64,000 nucleotides of DNA from Actinomyces sp. UMB0138 (GCF_002849225.1 NZ_PKMC01000003.1:186001-250000), one strand, 5' to 3'. Shown: positions 1 through 8,586, counted from the first letter of the stretch. Notes: generated by a model from the sequence alone, not told the origin. Program-made: numbers and translations.

Positions 1-38
1 AGTTTGATCAGGCCGACAACCTTCTTCTTAGGTGCCAT
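1..38 (-). CDS. rplK: 50S ribosomal protein L11, N-terminal fragment
   Basis: Only the first twelve codons lie in the window; the gene runs off the left edge. Reading the minus strand from the ATG at 38 gives MAPKKKVVGLIK, the characteristic L11 start. A purine-rich ribosome binding site (GAGAAGGA) lies just upstream at about 44-51. Position directly after nusG matches the secE-nusG-rplK order of most bacteria. L11 builds the stalk base of the large subunit and is the contact point for GTPase factors and RelA. Confidence 0.9.
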   Translation of the reverse strand, partial: MAPKKKVVGLIK

Positions 39-133
39 TTTGGGTCCTTCTCAATCTGATTGCGTAAAGCGGGTTGCCCCGCTTCATGTGATTACAATTC
101 GTGCCCTGGCGATGGGCACAAACACCGATCTTA

Positions 134-147
134 GCGCCCGAGGGCGC
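134..147. repeat. Perfect inverted repeat between nusG and rplK
   Basis: GCGCCC and GGGCGC flank two bases, giving a six-pair GC hairpin in the 151-base gap between the nusG stop and the rplK start. No U-tract follows on the minus strand, so a plain intrinsic terminator is unlikely. A leader structure or attenuator for the ribosomal protein transcript is possible. Confidence 0.45.
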
Positions 148-189
148 CAAAATGCGACTTGCGTGAGTGAGTTCACGCAAAGACTTGGG

Positions 190-1041
190 TTAGGCCGACT
201 TCATTACCTGGTTGAAGCCAAGCTCGACAGGGGTCTCGCGTTCGAAGATTACAACGAGCACCTTGAGCTTCTGGTTTTCGGGCATGATCTCGGAAATAGT
301 GCCCTGCATGGTGGCGAATGGCCCGTCGATAACGGTGACGGATTCGCCAACTTCGTAGTCGACCTTGATGGGAAGGGGTTCTTCCTTCTTAGGCTTGGCC
401 TGGCCGGCCTCGAATTCGGCGGCAGCCTGGGACTCGGGTGTAGGCGCGAGCAGGTTCACGGCCTCGTCAAGCATGAGCGGCACCGGAGCCTGGCGATCCC
501 CCACGAATCCAGTAACGGCCGGAGTGTCTTTAACTACGCGCCATGCGTCGGGGTTTTCCTCGACCAATTCCATACGCACGAGGGCGTAGCCCGGGATACG
601 AACCCGGTCAACCACCTTGCGGTTGGTGTTCTTGATCTCGATGACCTTCTCCATGGGTACTTCCACCTGGTAGATGAAATCTTCCATGTTGAAAGTCTGG
701 ATACGCTGCTCCAGGTTTGCCTTCACGCGGCGTTCGTAACCGGAGTAGGTGTGCAGCACGTACCAGTAACCGGGCAGGAATTCGAGCTCTTCACGCAGCT
801 GCTTGGCAGCCTCGGCTGCATCCTGGCTGGCGTCGGCAGGAGCCTGCTCTTCAGCCTGAGCAGGAGCCTCTTCGACCTCTTCCGAAACCGGAGCCTCTTC
901 TTCGCCCTCTGCGGCAGGAGCTGGCGCGTCCTCTTCGGCCTGGACCGGAGCTTCCACCTGAGCTTCTTCTGCCGGGGCCTGCTCGACCTGGTCTACCTGC
1001 GAAACGGTCTCCTCTTCGGGAACTTCGTTTTCTACTGACAC
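190..1041 (-). CDS. nusG: Transcription termination/antitermination protein NusG
   Basis: NusG binds RNA polymerase and Rho and links transcription to translation. The 283-residue product has an acidic, Glu/Ala/Pro-rich extension over about the first 90 residues, then the NGN domain starting at [13 protein letters not shown], and a C-terminal KOW domain ([19 protein letters not shown]). A linker rich in Ala, Lys and Glu separates them. The GTG start at 1041 has a good AGGAGTG site upstream. The core is about the family's usual size; the extension accounts for the extra length. secE lies 19 bases upstream and rplK follows, so the three are probably co-transcribed. Confidence 0.97.
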   Translation of the reverse strand: MSVENEVPEEETVSQVDQVEQAPAEEAQVEAPVQAEEDAPAPAAEGEEEAPVSEEVEEAPAQAEEQAPADASQDAAEAAKQLREELEFLPGYWYVLHTYSGYERRVKANLEQRIQTFNMEDFIYQVEVPMEKVIEIKNTNRKVVDRVRIPGYALVRMELVEENPDAWRVVKDTPAVTGFVGDRQAPVPLMLDEAVNLLAPTPESQAAAEFEAGQAKPKKEEPLPIKVDYEVGESVTVIDGPFATMQGTISEIMPENQKLKVLVVIFERETPVELGFNQVMKSA

Positions 1042-1060
1042 GAAATTACACTCCTAGACG

Positions 1061-1291
1061 CTAAAAGATAAGCTTTACGAGGGCGGAAAATCCGAAGTCT
1101 ACCAGGGCAATGAACGCCATAATCGAGACGACGAAGATGATTACTACCAGGAAGTACGTCCACAGCTCCTCGCGAGAGGGGTAGACAACCTTCTTGAGTT
1201 CTGCAATAACCTGGCGAAGGAACAGCGCAATACGGGCGAAGATTCCCGTCTTCTGCTGCTCGGTCCCCTTAGCTGTTTCGGCCACGTTCAC
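1061..1291 (-). CDS. secE: Preprotein translocase subunit SecE
   Basis: A 76-residue single-span SecE of the short actinobacterial type. The amphipathic segment containing FLRQVIAELKKVVYPSREEL (residues about 24-43) is the conserved SecE signature that clamps SecY, followed by one membrane helix (about 45-66). It stabilises the SecYEG channel in the cytoplasmic membrane. The GTG start at 1291 has only a weak ribosome binding site. It lies between tRNA-Trp and nusG, the standard context. Confidence 0.95.
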   Translation of the reverse strand: MNVAETAKGTEQQKTGIFARIALFLRQVIAELKKVVYPSREELWTYFLVVIIFVVSIMAFIALVDFGFSALVKLIF

Positions 1292-1376
1292 CTCACTGGT
1301 ATCGACTCCGCTATACAGGTGGGAGCCGGATTTTCACTTTCCAACTGCTCCCAGCTTACCCGGGAACCTGCCTGAG

Positions 1377-1452
1377 TGGCAGGGCAGGAGGGACTCGAAC
1401 CCACAACCGCCGGTTTTGGAGACCGGTGCGCTACCAATTGCGCCACTGCCCT
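1377..1452 (-). tRNA. trpT: tRNA-Trp (anticodon CCA)
   Basis: The minus strand reads AGGGCAG at the 5' end (1452), pairing with CTGCCCT at the 3' end, with a normal D arm, anticodon loop CTCCAAA and T arm with GGTTCGAGTCC. The anticodon CCA is the complement of 1417-1419. The terminal CCA is encoded at 1377-1379, unlike the other three tRNAs in the window. It sits directly upstream of secE. Confidence 0.97.
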
Positions 1453-1486
1453 ATTAGTCAGCCTTACGTAACTAACTAGCTCGTTT

Positions 1487-1515
1487 ACTCTAGCTGAGTG
1501 GTAGCCTCTATTCAA
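1487..1515 (-). promoter_or_regulatory. Sigma-70-type promoter for tRNA-Trp
   Basis: On the minus strand TTGAAT (1510-1515) and TAGAGT (1487-1492) are separated by exactly 17 bases. Transcription would begin near 1480, about 28 bases before the mature tRNA 5' end. It probably drives trpT and perhaps secE-nusG. Confidence 0.6.
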
Positions 1516-1647
1516 AATCCCTACGGTAAACTGTGACCTTTCCCCTACCAGGCGGCAGCGCAAAAGTAAATTTTGCCCAAAATATTCTCACTGAGAACGC
1601 AAAGACCAATATTGCGCACCAGGTGGACAGATTAGATTCGTGGCAGA

Positions 1648-2865
1648 ATGAGGGACATGGCAAACGTAACCTCCCGCGTCTCCAAACGGATTGGCGCCAT
1701 CGCCACCTCTGCCACCTTGGCAGTATCTAACAAGGCGAAAGAACTAAAGGCCCAGGGCAAGCCCGTCATCGGCTTCGGCGCTGGCGAACCAGATTTCCCC
1801 ACCCCCGACTACATTGTCGAAGCGGCTGTGGCTGCCGCTAAGGATCCCGAAAACCACAAGTACTCGCCCGGCCGCGGCCTTCCAGAGCTCAGGGAAGCTA
1901 TTGCGAAAAAGACCTTGCGCGACTCTGGATACGAGGTGGACCCGGCAAACGTTCTAGTCACCAACGGCGCCAAACAGGCCGTCACCCAAACCTTCGCCAC
2001 CCTGCTGGACCCGGGCGACGAAGTGCTAATGCCCACTCCCTACTGGACGACCTACCCCGAAGTAATCAGTCTTTCCGGGGGCGTCACTGTTCCCGTGTTC
2101 GCAGATGCTGAGCAGAACTTCAAGATCACCGTTGCCCAGCTGGAAGAAAAGCGGACAGACAAAACCAAAGCCGTACTGATATGTAGCCCAACCAACCCGA
2201 CCGGCGCTGTCTACACTCCTGCCGAACTGCGTAAAATCGGCCAGTGGGCGCTCGAAAAGGGAGTATGGGTAATCGCAGACGAGATCTACGAACACCTGCT
2301 CTACGACGGCGCCGAACCGGCACACATCGTAAAAGAGGTGCCCGAGCTCGCCGACCAAACGGTAGTGATCAACGGCGTCGCCAAGACCTACGCGATGACC
2401 GGATGGCGCGTCGGCTGGATGATTGGCCCCAAGGATGTAATCACCGCCGCAGCCAACCTGCAGTCGCACCTGACCTCAAACGTGTGCAACGTGGCTCAGC
2501 GCGCCGCCCTCGAAGCGGTTTCTGGACCACTTACCGCGGTCGAAGAGATGCGGGAGGCATTTGATAGGCGCCGGCGCACCATGGTGAAGATGCTGAACCA
2601 GATCGACGGCTTCACCGTGCCCACCCCGCAGGGAGCCTTCTACGTCTACGCCTCCGTTAAAGACGTGTTGGGTCGCGAGATTGCTGGCCAGGTGGCCCAC
2701 ACCTCCGCCGAACTCGCCCAGATTATTTTGCACGAGGCTGAAGTAGCCGCCGTTCCCGGCGAAGCCTTTGGCCCCTCCGGCTACCTGCGCTTCTCCTACG
2801 CCCTCGGCGACGAGGACCTGGTAGAAGGCATTTCTAGAGTGCAAAAGCTGATCGGCACTAAGTAA
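1648..2865 (+). CDS. aspC: Pyridoxal-phosphate aminotransferase, aspartate aminotransferase type
   Basis: A 405-residue class I/II aminotransferase of the Ib subgroup. Visible marks are [11 protein letters not shown], the [10 protein letters not shown] substrate/cofactor segment, ADEIYEHL, and the PLP-lysine block [15 protein letters not shown] with Lys246 as the Schiff-base residue. It should transfer the amino group between aspartate (or another amino acid) and 2-oxoglutarate in the cytoplasm. It follows the secE/tRNA-Trp locus on the opposite strand, as in other actinobacteria. Start is uncertain: ATG 1648 has no ribosome binding site; ATG 1657 (MANVTSR) has GAGGG very close before it. A TAGATT element at 1633-1638 suggests a very short 5' leader. 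The exact substrate cannot be read from sequence. Confidence 0.9.
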   Translation: MRDMANVTSRVSKRIGAIATSATLAVSNKAKELKAQGKPVIGFGAGEPDFPTPDYIVEAAVAAAKDPENHKYSPGRGLPELREAIAKKTLRDSGYEVDPANVLVTNGAKQAVTQTFATLLDPGDEVLMPTPYWTTYPEVISLSGGVTVPVFADAEQNFKITVAQLEEKRTDKTKAVLICSPTNPTGAVYTPAELRKIGQWALEKGVWVIADEIYEHLLYDGAEPAHIVKEVPELADQTVVINGVAKTYAMTGWRVGWMIGPKDVITAAANLQSHLTSNVCNVAQRAALEAVSGPLTAVEEMREAFDRRRRTMVKMLNQIDGFTVPTPQGAFYVYASVKDVLGREIAGQVAHTSAELAQIILHEAEVAAVPGEAFGPSGYLRFSYALGDEDLVEGISRVQKLIGTK

Positions 2866-2873
2866 GGAAACTC

Positions 2874-3014
2874 TTGAGGGTACGCACTGCAGCGGCGATC
2901 GCCACCATCCTGGTGACGGTCGCGCTGTGCGTACTCGGATTCACCTACGCAGATATTCGCAACCCTGACCCGCGCGACGAGGGCCAGATCATCGTCATCG
3001 ACCGGGCGGAATAG
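2874..3014 (+). CDS. Small single-span membrane protein upstream of sensor kinase
   Basis: A 46-residue reading frame from a TTG start at 2874 with AAGGA five bases upstream. Residues about 4-24 form one hydrophobic helix (AAAIATILVTVALCVLGFTYA), followed by a short polar tail with Asp/Arg/Glu. It starts nine bases after the aminotransferase stop and ends three bases before the kinase GTG, so it is probably co-translated with the kinase. No family recognised. A small regulator of the kinase is one possibility, inferred only from position and topology. Confidence 0.6.
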   Translation: MRVRTAAAIATILVTVALCVLGFTYADIRNPDPRDEGQIIVIDRAE

Positions 3015-3017
3015 TAA

Positions 3018-4568
3018 GTGAGCCACAAGCCCCGCACGCTGCGCCCTCCCCGCCCTCTAAGTAACTTCCGCTCCCGCATCACCACCCTGACCGTGTCAGT
3101 GGCAACGGTGTGCGTGGCATTTCTTGGGCTAACCCTGATGCTTTCGGCTATGGCCACCGCGTCCTCGCGGGAATTCCAAAACGCCGACACCTTCAGCGAA
3201 TCAGTCCACACCTTCCTAGACGACGCCAAATTCCCGGGCACTTCCAATGCCGTCTACGGCTACCTCTCTAGGCGAAACCCCTTCGACTACTCTGCCTACT
3301 TGGGCTTTTACAACGGCGCCTTGGACGCTCACCAAGGCAAATGGGGTATCCCCGCCTACACCGACAAACAGTTGCTGGCAGCTCTTCACGACTACCTGCC
3401 CGCCCGGCGCGGCACCACGCAAGTCGTAAAGACCACTCGCACCCAGTACCTAGTTACCGTGCTGCCGCTGCAGGTAAAAGGCGACCAGCCCGGCGCCCTC
3501 GTGCTGGTCCAAGACCGCAACGCTCGCCTGTGGGAATCCCTCAAATTCCTCTGGTTGTACTGTGGCTTCGCAGCTCTTTCGATCATCCTGCTCTATATCG
3601 GCACCAGAATCATGGCCGGGGTCATGCTGGGTTCGCTGGAACAGATGGTGAAGGTCTCGCAGGCAACAGACAAGGACGACCTGACCCAGCGCATGCCCGT
3701 CTCTTCAACCACCGAACTGTCCATCGTGGCCTCCTCGTTCAACCAGATGCTTGACCGACTCGAGACCTCGCTGGAATCGCAGCGCAACCTGATGGACGAC
3801 GTGGGCCATGAATTGCGTACCCCCATCACCGTTGTTTCGGGACACCTGCAAGTTATGAATTCGCACGACCCGGCGCAGATCGAGCGGGTGAAGGAGCTCG
3901 CCCTCGAAGAACTATCCCGCATGGAGCGCCTGACTAACGACGTGACCACCATGGCCGCAGCCGGGCGGACGGGCTATTTCAAATCCGAACCAATAGACAT
4001 GTTCGACCTGGCTATGAACGTCTATCAGGGCGCCAAAGTGCTCGGAAAACGCAAGTGGAAGCTTGGCGAAATCACCCCCTTGGTCTACATCGGCGACGGG
4101 CAACGCATCCAGCAGGCATGGATGGCTCTGGTATCGAACGCGGTGAAGTACTCCGAAGACAGCTCCACCATAGAAATCGGTCTCACCACTTCCTCTTGCC
4201 CCCCACTTTTGGATGAATCAGGCCAGGAAATCTCCACTAAGGTCATAAGGCGTTCGAATTCCAAGAACGGGGCAAACCCCACCTGGCCGACACATGTGCA
4301 CGAAAATTGTGGAATAATGCGACTTTGGGTCCGTGATAATGGCATCGGCATCCCAGAAGACTCGCAGAGCCGCGTTTTCGAACGCTACATGCGAGCCGAT
4401 TCGTCGAGGCCAGGATCTGGGCTCGGGCTAGCCGTCGTAACTGCTATTGCTACTGCACACGGGGGCTTCCTTGAGCTTCGCTCCAGGGAAGGGGCCGGGT
4501 CAGTCTTTGCAATCGCATTGCCTACCGACACGTCAACCGCCGACATTGAAGGGAACGAGGACGAGTGA
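3018..4568 (+). CDS. Two-component system sensor histidine kinase
   Basis: A 516-residue membrane kinase. It has a first membrane helix at about 20-42, an extracellular sensing region to about 175, a second helix at about 178-205, a HAMP linker, and a dimerisation domain with the H box DVGHELRTP (phospho-acceptor His264). The ATP-binding domain shows LVSNAVKYS (N box), VRDNGIGIP (G1, Asp440), FERYMRAD (F box) and GSGLGLAVV (G2). An extra segment of about 40 residues, with Cys, Ser and His, sits between the N and G1 boxes. The GTG start lies just after the small membrane protein gene. The stop overlaps the regulator start. The signal it senses is unknown. Confidence 0.93.
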   Translation: MSHKPRTLRPPRPLSNFRSRITTLTVSVATVCVAFLGLTLMLSAMATASSREFQNADTFSESVHTFLDDAKFPGTSNAVYGYLSRRNPFDYSAYLGFYNGALDAHQGKWGIPAYTDKQLLAALHDYLPARRGTTQVVKTTRTQYLVTVLPLQVKGDQPGALVLVQDRNARLWESLKFLWLYCGFAALSIILLYIGTRIMAGVMLGSLEQMVKVSQATDKDDLTQRMPVSSTTELSIVASSFNQMLDRLETSLESQRNLMDDVGHELRTPITVVSGHLQVMNSHDPAQIERVKELALEELSRMERLTNDVTTMAAAGRTGYFKSEPIDMFDLAMNVYQGAKVLGKRKWKLGEITPLVYIGDGQRIQQAWMALVSNAVKYSEDSSTIEIGLTTSSCPPLLDESGQEISTKVIRRSNSKNGANPTWPTHVHENCGIMRLWVRDNGIGIPEDSQSRVFERYMRADSSRPGSGLGLAVVTAIATAHGGFLELRSREGAGSVFAIALPTDTSTADIEGNEDE

Positions 4569-5236
4569 GCAAAATACTCGTTGTAGAAGATGAAGCAGGC
4601 ATTTCTTCCTTCATCGCCCAGGGCCTTGCCGAAGAGGGCATGGAGGCCGTAGTCGCCGCAACCGGCAGCGCTGCCGTGGAGCAGGTACTGGAATCTGAAT
4701 TCGACCTGGTCATCCTCGACATCGGCCTGCCCGATATGGACGGCTTCGAGGTACTCAAACAGATCCGCGGGCAGGGTGCCTCTATGCCCGTAATCATTCT
4801 GACCGCCCGTTCCTCGGTAGAAGATACGGTTGCTGGGCTCGAGGGCGGGGCAGACGACTACATGCCGAAGCCTTTCCGCTTCGAGGAGCTGGTGGCCCGC
4901 ATCAAACTGCGCATCAAGCAGTCCGGGGGCGGTTCGGATAAGCCTTCCCACATTATTCAGGTGGGCAACCTGGAATTGGATACCAGGCGGCGGCAGGCTG
5001 TGGTCGATTCCAAGCCGGTGGAGCTCTCCTCACGCGAATTCACCATGCTGCGCGCATTCATGGAACACCCCGACCAGGTGCTTTCGCGCAGTCAACTCTT
5101 AGAAATGGTGTGGGGCTACGGGTTTGACCCGGGTTCCAACGTGATTGACGTCTACGTTCGCTATCTGCGCCGCAAGATCGGTGCGAAGCGCATTGTTACC
5201 GTCCGCGGGATGGGCTACCGACTCGCGACTATCTAA
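4565..5236 (+). CDS. OmpR-family response regulator
   Basis: A 223-residue DNA-binding response regulator. The receiver domain has the acidic pocket at VEDE (8-10), the phospho-acceptor Asp52 in LDIGLPDMDG, Thr in LTARS and Lys in MPKPF. The C-terminal winged helix (about 125-223) contains ELSSREFTML and the DNA-recognition region ending in TVRGMGYRL. Its GTG start overlaps the kinase stop (GTGA), so the two are translationally coupled partners. The target genes are not known; the hydrolase immediately downstream is an obvious candidate. Confidence 0.95.
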   Translation: MSKILVVEDEAGISSFIAQGLAEEGMEAVVAATGSAAVEQVLESEFDLVILDIGLPDMDGFEVLKQIRGQGASMPVIILTARSSVEDTVAGLEGGADDYMPKPFRFEELVARIKLRIKQSGGGSDKPSHIIQVGNLELDTRRRQAVVDSKPVELSSREFTMLRAFMEHPDQVLSRSQLLEMVWGYGFDPGSNVIDVYVRYLRRKIGAKRIVTVRGMGYRLATI

Positions 5237-5265
5237 GAAGTTAGCTACAGCCTGCATTAGTTGGG

Positions 5266-5271
5266 TAGGCT
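5266..5271 (+). promoter_or_regulatory. -10 element, leaderless start of the tandem hydrolase gene
   Basis: TAGGCT ends six bases before the ATG at 5278, so transcription would begin at or next to the start codon. No ribosome binding site is present. The -35 region (TTAGCT near 5241) is weak and 19 bases away. Confidence 0.5.
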
Positions 5272-5277
5272 GGAAAA

Positions 5278-6945
5278 ATGATAAGCAAGCGTCGCCATAA
5301 AGTAGTACTTGATTCGTGGGTAGTAGACCATGCCAACGAGCAGGCGGGCACCTCTATGGTTTCTGTGCGCCGCATCGACGGAGTATTCGTCCGCTACCAC
5401 CTAATTGCTGCTAAGGAACGCAAGGTGGGATTGCCTACCTTCGTGCTTATTCACGGAATTGGCGTGTCTGCCAGGTATTTTGTGCCGCTTGCACATGAGC
5501 TGTCCAAGTATGGGGACGCGATCCTGTTTGATCTTCCCGGATTTGGTGGTCTGCCCAAGCCGAACGAACCTATGAATATCAAGGCGTTCGCGCGCACGGT
5601 CGCGCGGACGCTTACGACTCTGGCTAAAGAGGGCCGCTTGTCCGGGCAGGTCATTGTGCTGGGCCATTCGATGGGCGCGCAGGTGGCTATGGAACTGGCG
5701 CACATCGAACCGACACTGATCGATGGGGTCATGCTTCAGGGGGCTCCGGTCAATGCGCGCGAACGGTCTCTGCACGAGGCGGCACTGCGCTTCCTTCAGT
5801 CCAGCGCTCACGAGCCAATCAAACTGGGCCTCATTGCTGCCCGCGCCTACCTGCTCAGCGGGGTGGCCTGGTTCTTAGAGACCCTGCCGGCCATGATGCA
5901 CTTCGCCATAGAGGACCGAATCGAAGAATATAGGGGCGACCTGGTCATCTCTAGAGGCGAATACGATTCCATTGCCCCGCGCAGGTGGCTCGCAGAACTG
6001 TGTACTTCCCGGGGGCAGGACGGACGCACTCGGTTGGTAGAGGTCTCCGGTGGAGCCCACTCTGTCATCTACAAGTATGCGGACGTAGTTGCCGACGAGC
6101 TTGCCCAACTGGGAAAGGTCAAGAAGAGGGCGGACAAGTGGGCCACAGATTCGCCCTCGCCCTGGATCCAGCTGCGCGTAGGTGAATACGAGATTACCGA
6201 GGACGGGGAACTACCACCCCTGCACCGGCTCCGCCAGGCAATCGAGATGATCACCGACTACACGCTGGGAGCCTTCATTGCCGTGCCAAGGGCCATTGCA
6301 GCCGATTTTTCGGATGATGACGAGGTAGCCAAAACCACCTCCAAGATCCCTTTGCGCGGACCCTTGTCAGGGCTGGAATGCTGGACGATTCCGGGCGTGT
6401 GGGAACAGCCCATGGCCATGTCCGCAATTGCGGAAGACATTGTGGCCCGCGGCGGCGGAGTGAGGATGCTACCCAGACTGGGAAACATGATGGGGCCCGT
6501 ACCAGAGCTCGCCAAAATCGTCGAGGACCGGTTAGAGGAGCGGGATGCTAAAGACGTGGTGCTGGTTGCTCACTCTAAAGGTGGCCTGGTAGGTAGGCGG
6601 GTCATGGCAGGCCCGCAGGGGCACCGCGTAAAAGCCATGGTCACCCTTGGGACACCTTTCGAAGGCAGTCCCCTGGCAAACGGGATACTTGGGAGGGCTT
6701 CCCACACCTCCGACCTGCGGCCAAGCGCTGCCGAAGCAGAATGGCAAAGCCAGCGACTCCCCCAGGTAGATGAACGCATCACTACCATCAGCGCCCGGTG
6801 GGACGAACACGTGCCCCGCACGAAGCTGGCTGGCGCCCACAACCTCGTCTCAAAAGCTGTGGGACATATGCGCCTGCTAACATCCGAGGATTCGAGGGCG
6901 ATGCTCATGAAAGTGCTCACCGGCATCGCTACCCCGCGCAGCTGA
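5278..6945 (+). CDS. Protein with two tandem alpha/beta-hydrolase domains
   Basis: A 555-residue protein holding two hydrolase-like units. The N-terminal unit (about 45-285) has the HGIG oxyanion segment, VLGHSMGAQ with nucleophile Ser131, and a late GGAHS histidine. The C-terminal unit (about 355-550) carries VAHSKGGLVG with candidate nucleophile Ser433 and a GTPFEGSPLA segment typical of lipase/PGAP1-like acyltransferases; its possible catalytic histidine is in GHMRLL. No signal peptide is seen. Substrate unknown; lipid or ester hydrolysis is inferred. It ends two bases from the convergent murB stop, with no room for a terminator. The leaderless start at 5278 fits a local promoter downstream of the two-component system. 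Confidence 0.85.
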   Translation: MISKRRHKVVLDSWVVDHANEQAGTSMVSVRRIDGVFVRYHLIAAKERKVGLPTFVLIHGIGVSARYFVPLAHELSKYGDAILFDLPGFGGLPKPNEPMNIKAFARTVARTLTTLAKEGRLSGQVIVLGHSMGAQVAMELAHIEPTLIDGVMLQGAPVNARERSLHEAALRFLQSSAHEPIKLGLIAARAYLLSGVAWFLETLPAMMHFAIEDRIEEYRGDLVISRGEYDSIAPRRWLAELCTSRGQDGRTRLVEVSGGAHSVIYKYADVVADELAQLGKVKKRADKWATDSPSPWIQLRVGEYEITEDGELPPLHRLRQAIEMITDYTLGAFIAVPRAIAADFSDDDEVAKTTSKIPLRGPLSGLECWTIPGVWEQPMAMSAIAEDIVARGGGVRMLPRLGNMMGPVPELAKIVEDRLEERDAKDVVLVAHSKGGLVGRRVMAGPQGHRVKAMVTLGTPFEGSPLANGILGRASHTSDLRPSAAEAEWQSQRLPQVDERITTISARWDEHVPRTKLAGAHNLVSKAVGHMRLLTSEDSRAMLMKVLTGIATPRS

Positions 6946-6947
6946 AA

Positions 6948-8180
6948 CTACAGGTCTACTCCAACAGCAACCGGTTCCGGCACCAAGTTAACGCCGTAGG
7001 TCTTGCGGACCTGGTCGCGCACGTACTCGCTGAGACGGGCAATATCTGCTCCCGTCGCGCCCCCGCGGTTAGTTAGGGCCAATACGTGTTTGCTAGAGAT
7101 AGCTGCCCTGCCATTAGAACCGGGGGCTACACTTCCCTTCGCCACTCCAGCGTGGTCAATGAGCCAAGCCGCCGAGGACTTGACCAGCCCTTCCACAGTT
7201 GGCCCCTGCCCGCTGACAGGGCTAATCAAAGAATGGTCCTGCACAGCAAAACGCGGCGCTTCTTCTGGCAGCGTCTTCGCCTGCTCGGCAGACATAATCG
7301 GGTTGGTAAAGAACGACCCTGCACTTACGGAATCCGGGTCCGCAGGATCTAGCACCATCCCCTTGGAACGGCGCAACTCCAGCACTGCTTCCCGCAAGCG
7401 AATCGCCGGCACCCGGTCTCCGACCTCGACCCCCAGGTGTCCAGCAAGCTGGCCATAGCGGATCGGCGCGGAACGGGTGGCATGCTGCATCTGGAATTGC
7501 ACCTCTAAGACCACGTACCGGCCAGTGGGGCCCCAGGTGCGCCCTCCTCCGGCCTCAGGATCGGTTAGGGAACGCTTCAGCACCGAAGTACGGTAGCCCA
7601 ACTTTAGGTCAGCTAGCGGCAGCACCCGGCGGACACTGCGGGCACGATCCCACACGGTTACCAAGGCCAGGATGTCCGCTGCCTCTGCCCCGTAGGCGCC
7701 AATATTTTGCACTGGAGCTGCTCCTACTGAGCCGGGGATGCCCGACATGGCTTCTGCGCCAGCCCAACCCCGCGAAACGGCCTCGCAGACAAAGTCGTCC
7801 CACGGGTGACCGCCGACCACCGAAACGGTGGCACCACCGCAAGCAGATTCGTCCGGCACGGTAATGCCACGGCGATCATCAATCAGGACAACTCCCTCAA
7901 AGGGCTCATCGCCGGCAACAATATTCGAACCGCCCCCAACAACGAGCAACGGCTGTTCGGCAGCGTCAGCCGCCTGCACAGTGTCTATTATCTGTTCTTC
8001 GGTGTCCGCGACCACCAGTTCGGCGATAGGCCCGCCAACGCCCATTGTCGTTAGGTCTGCTAGGGCAGCACTGCCCGCCTCAACCGCCTTCTGCCTACCA
8101 GCTGCGCACCATGGCACAGGAGCAGGGCGCTCCGTTTCTTGAACAGATGGGATGGGGCCACACGAATCAACAAATTCCAT
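6948..8180 (-). CDS. murB: UDP-N-acetylenolpyruvoylglucosamine reductase MurB
   Basis: MurB uses FAD and NADPH to reduce the enolpyruvyl group to lactate, making UDP-MurNAc for peptidoglycan. Recognisable are LTTMGVGG, the FAD-binding GGGSNIV, SGIPGSVGAAPVQNIGAYGAE (type I MurB), YRTSVLK, and SAGSFFTNP with the proton-donating serine. The product is 410 residues with about 40 residues before the core. The ATG at 8180 is supported by a TAAGGT -10 element six bases upstream. In other actinobacteria murB lies near rpmG, as here, but mycolate-forming species have hydratase genes in between; none is present. Confidence 0.95.
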   Translation of the reverse strand: MEFVDSCGPIPSVQETERPAPVPWCAAGRQKAVEAGSAALADLTTMGVGGPIAELVVADTEEQIIDTVQAADAAEQPLLVVGGGSNIVAGDEPFEGVVLIDDRRGITVPDESACGGATVSVVGGHPWDDFVCEAVSRGWAGAEAMSGIPGSVGAAPVQNIGAYGAEAADILALVTVWDRARSVRRVLPLADLKLGYRTSVLKRSLTDPEAGGGRTWGPTGRYVVLEVQFQMQHATRSAPIRYGQLAGHLGVEVGDRVPAIRLREAVLELRRSKGMVLDPADPDSVSAGSFFTNPIMSAEQAKTLPEEAPRFAVQDHSLISPVSGQGPTVEGLVKSSAAWLIDHAGVAKGSVAPGSNGRAAISSKHVLALTNRGGATGADIARLSEYVRDQVRKTYGVNLVPEPVAVGVDL

Positions 8181-8186
8181 GCTTCA

Positions 8187-8192
8187 ACCTTA
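8187..8192 (-). promoter_or_regulatory. -10 element, leaderless start of murB
   Basis: The minus strand reads TAAGGT, six bases, then ATG at 8180. No ribosome binding site precedes the start. Confidence 0.5.
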
Positions 8193-8242
8193 CAGGGATA
8201 AACCGGCAGCATCGCACCCCATGGGCGCCTGCTCACCAATGC

Positions 8243-8273
8243 AAAAACTCCTCGCCGAATCGGCGAGGAGTTT
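8243..8273 (-). terminator. Intrinsic terminator after rpmG
   Basis: An 11-pair perfect stem (8247-8257 with 8261-8271) and a three-base loop. On the minus strand it is followed by TTTTT. It ends the rpmG transcript and isolates it from murB. Confidence 0.9.
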
Positions 8274-8289
8274 CTGAAAAGCTTTTTAC

Positions 8290-8460
8290 TTAGCGCGTTT
8301 CGCGGTGCGTAGTGGCCTTGCGGCAACGCGGGCAGAACTTGGAAAGTTCTAGGCGATCCGGCGTGTTACGACGGTTCTTCTTGGTGATGTAGTTGCGCTC
8401 TTTACACTCCGTGCAGGCCAGAGTGATCTTAGGGCGCACGTCCGATGACTTGCTTGCCAC
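8290..8460 (-). CDS. rpmG: 50S ribosomal protein L33, zinc-binding form
   Basis: A 56-residue basic protein starting [19 protein letters not shown] and carrying two CxxC pairs (CTEC and CPRC), so it is the zinc-containing paralogue. L33 is a late-assembling large-subunit protein near the E site. The GTG start at 8460 has AGAGGAA upstream. It follows tRNA-Met, tRNA-Thr and tRNA-Tyr on the same strand, the usual actinobacterial arrangement. Many genomes also carry a zinc-free copy elsewhere. Confidence 0.96.
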   Translation of the reverse strand: MASKSSDVRPKITLACTECKERNYITKKNRRNTPDRLELSKFCPRCRKATTHRETR

Positions 8461-8512
8461 GATTCATTCCTCTTTTCGCTTGACCGCCGGAGCGGATGGC
8501 TAACTTTTATAG

Positions 8513-8586
8513 TAGCGAGGGGGAGACTCGAACTCCCGACCTCACGATTATGAGTCGTGCGCTCTGACCGGCTGAGCTACCTCGCC
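8513..8586 (-). tRNA. tRNA-Met (elongator, anticodon CAT)
   Basis: The minus strand starts GGCGAGG at 8586 and folds as a cloverleaf with anticodon loop CTCATAA and T-arm GAGTTCGAGTCTC. The acceptor stem ends in a G-U type pair. The D-arm sequence AGCTCAGCCGGTCAGAGC and regular A/T pairs fit the elongator rather than the initiator. CCA is not encoded. Confidence 0.95.

Noticed and set aside
4..1038. 344-codon open frame opposite nusG
   Set aside because: It lies across the well-supported nusG gene on the other strand, has no known-protein features, and owes its length to the Glu/Ala codon bias of nusG.
1533..1730. Small plus-strand frame overlapping the aminotransferase start
   Set aside because: No ribosome binding site and a translation that reads in a different frame through the aminotransferase gene.
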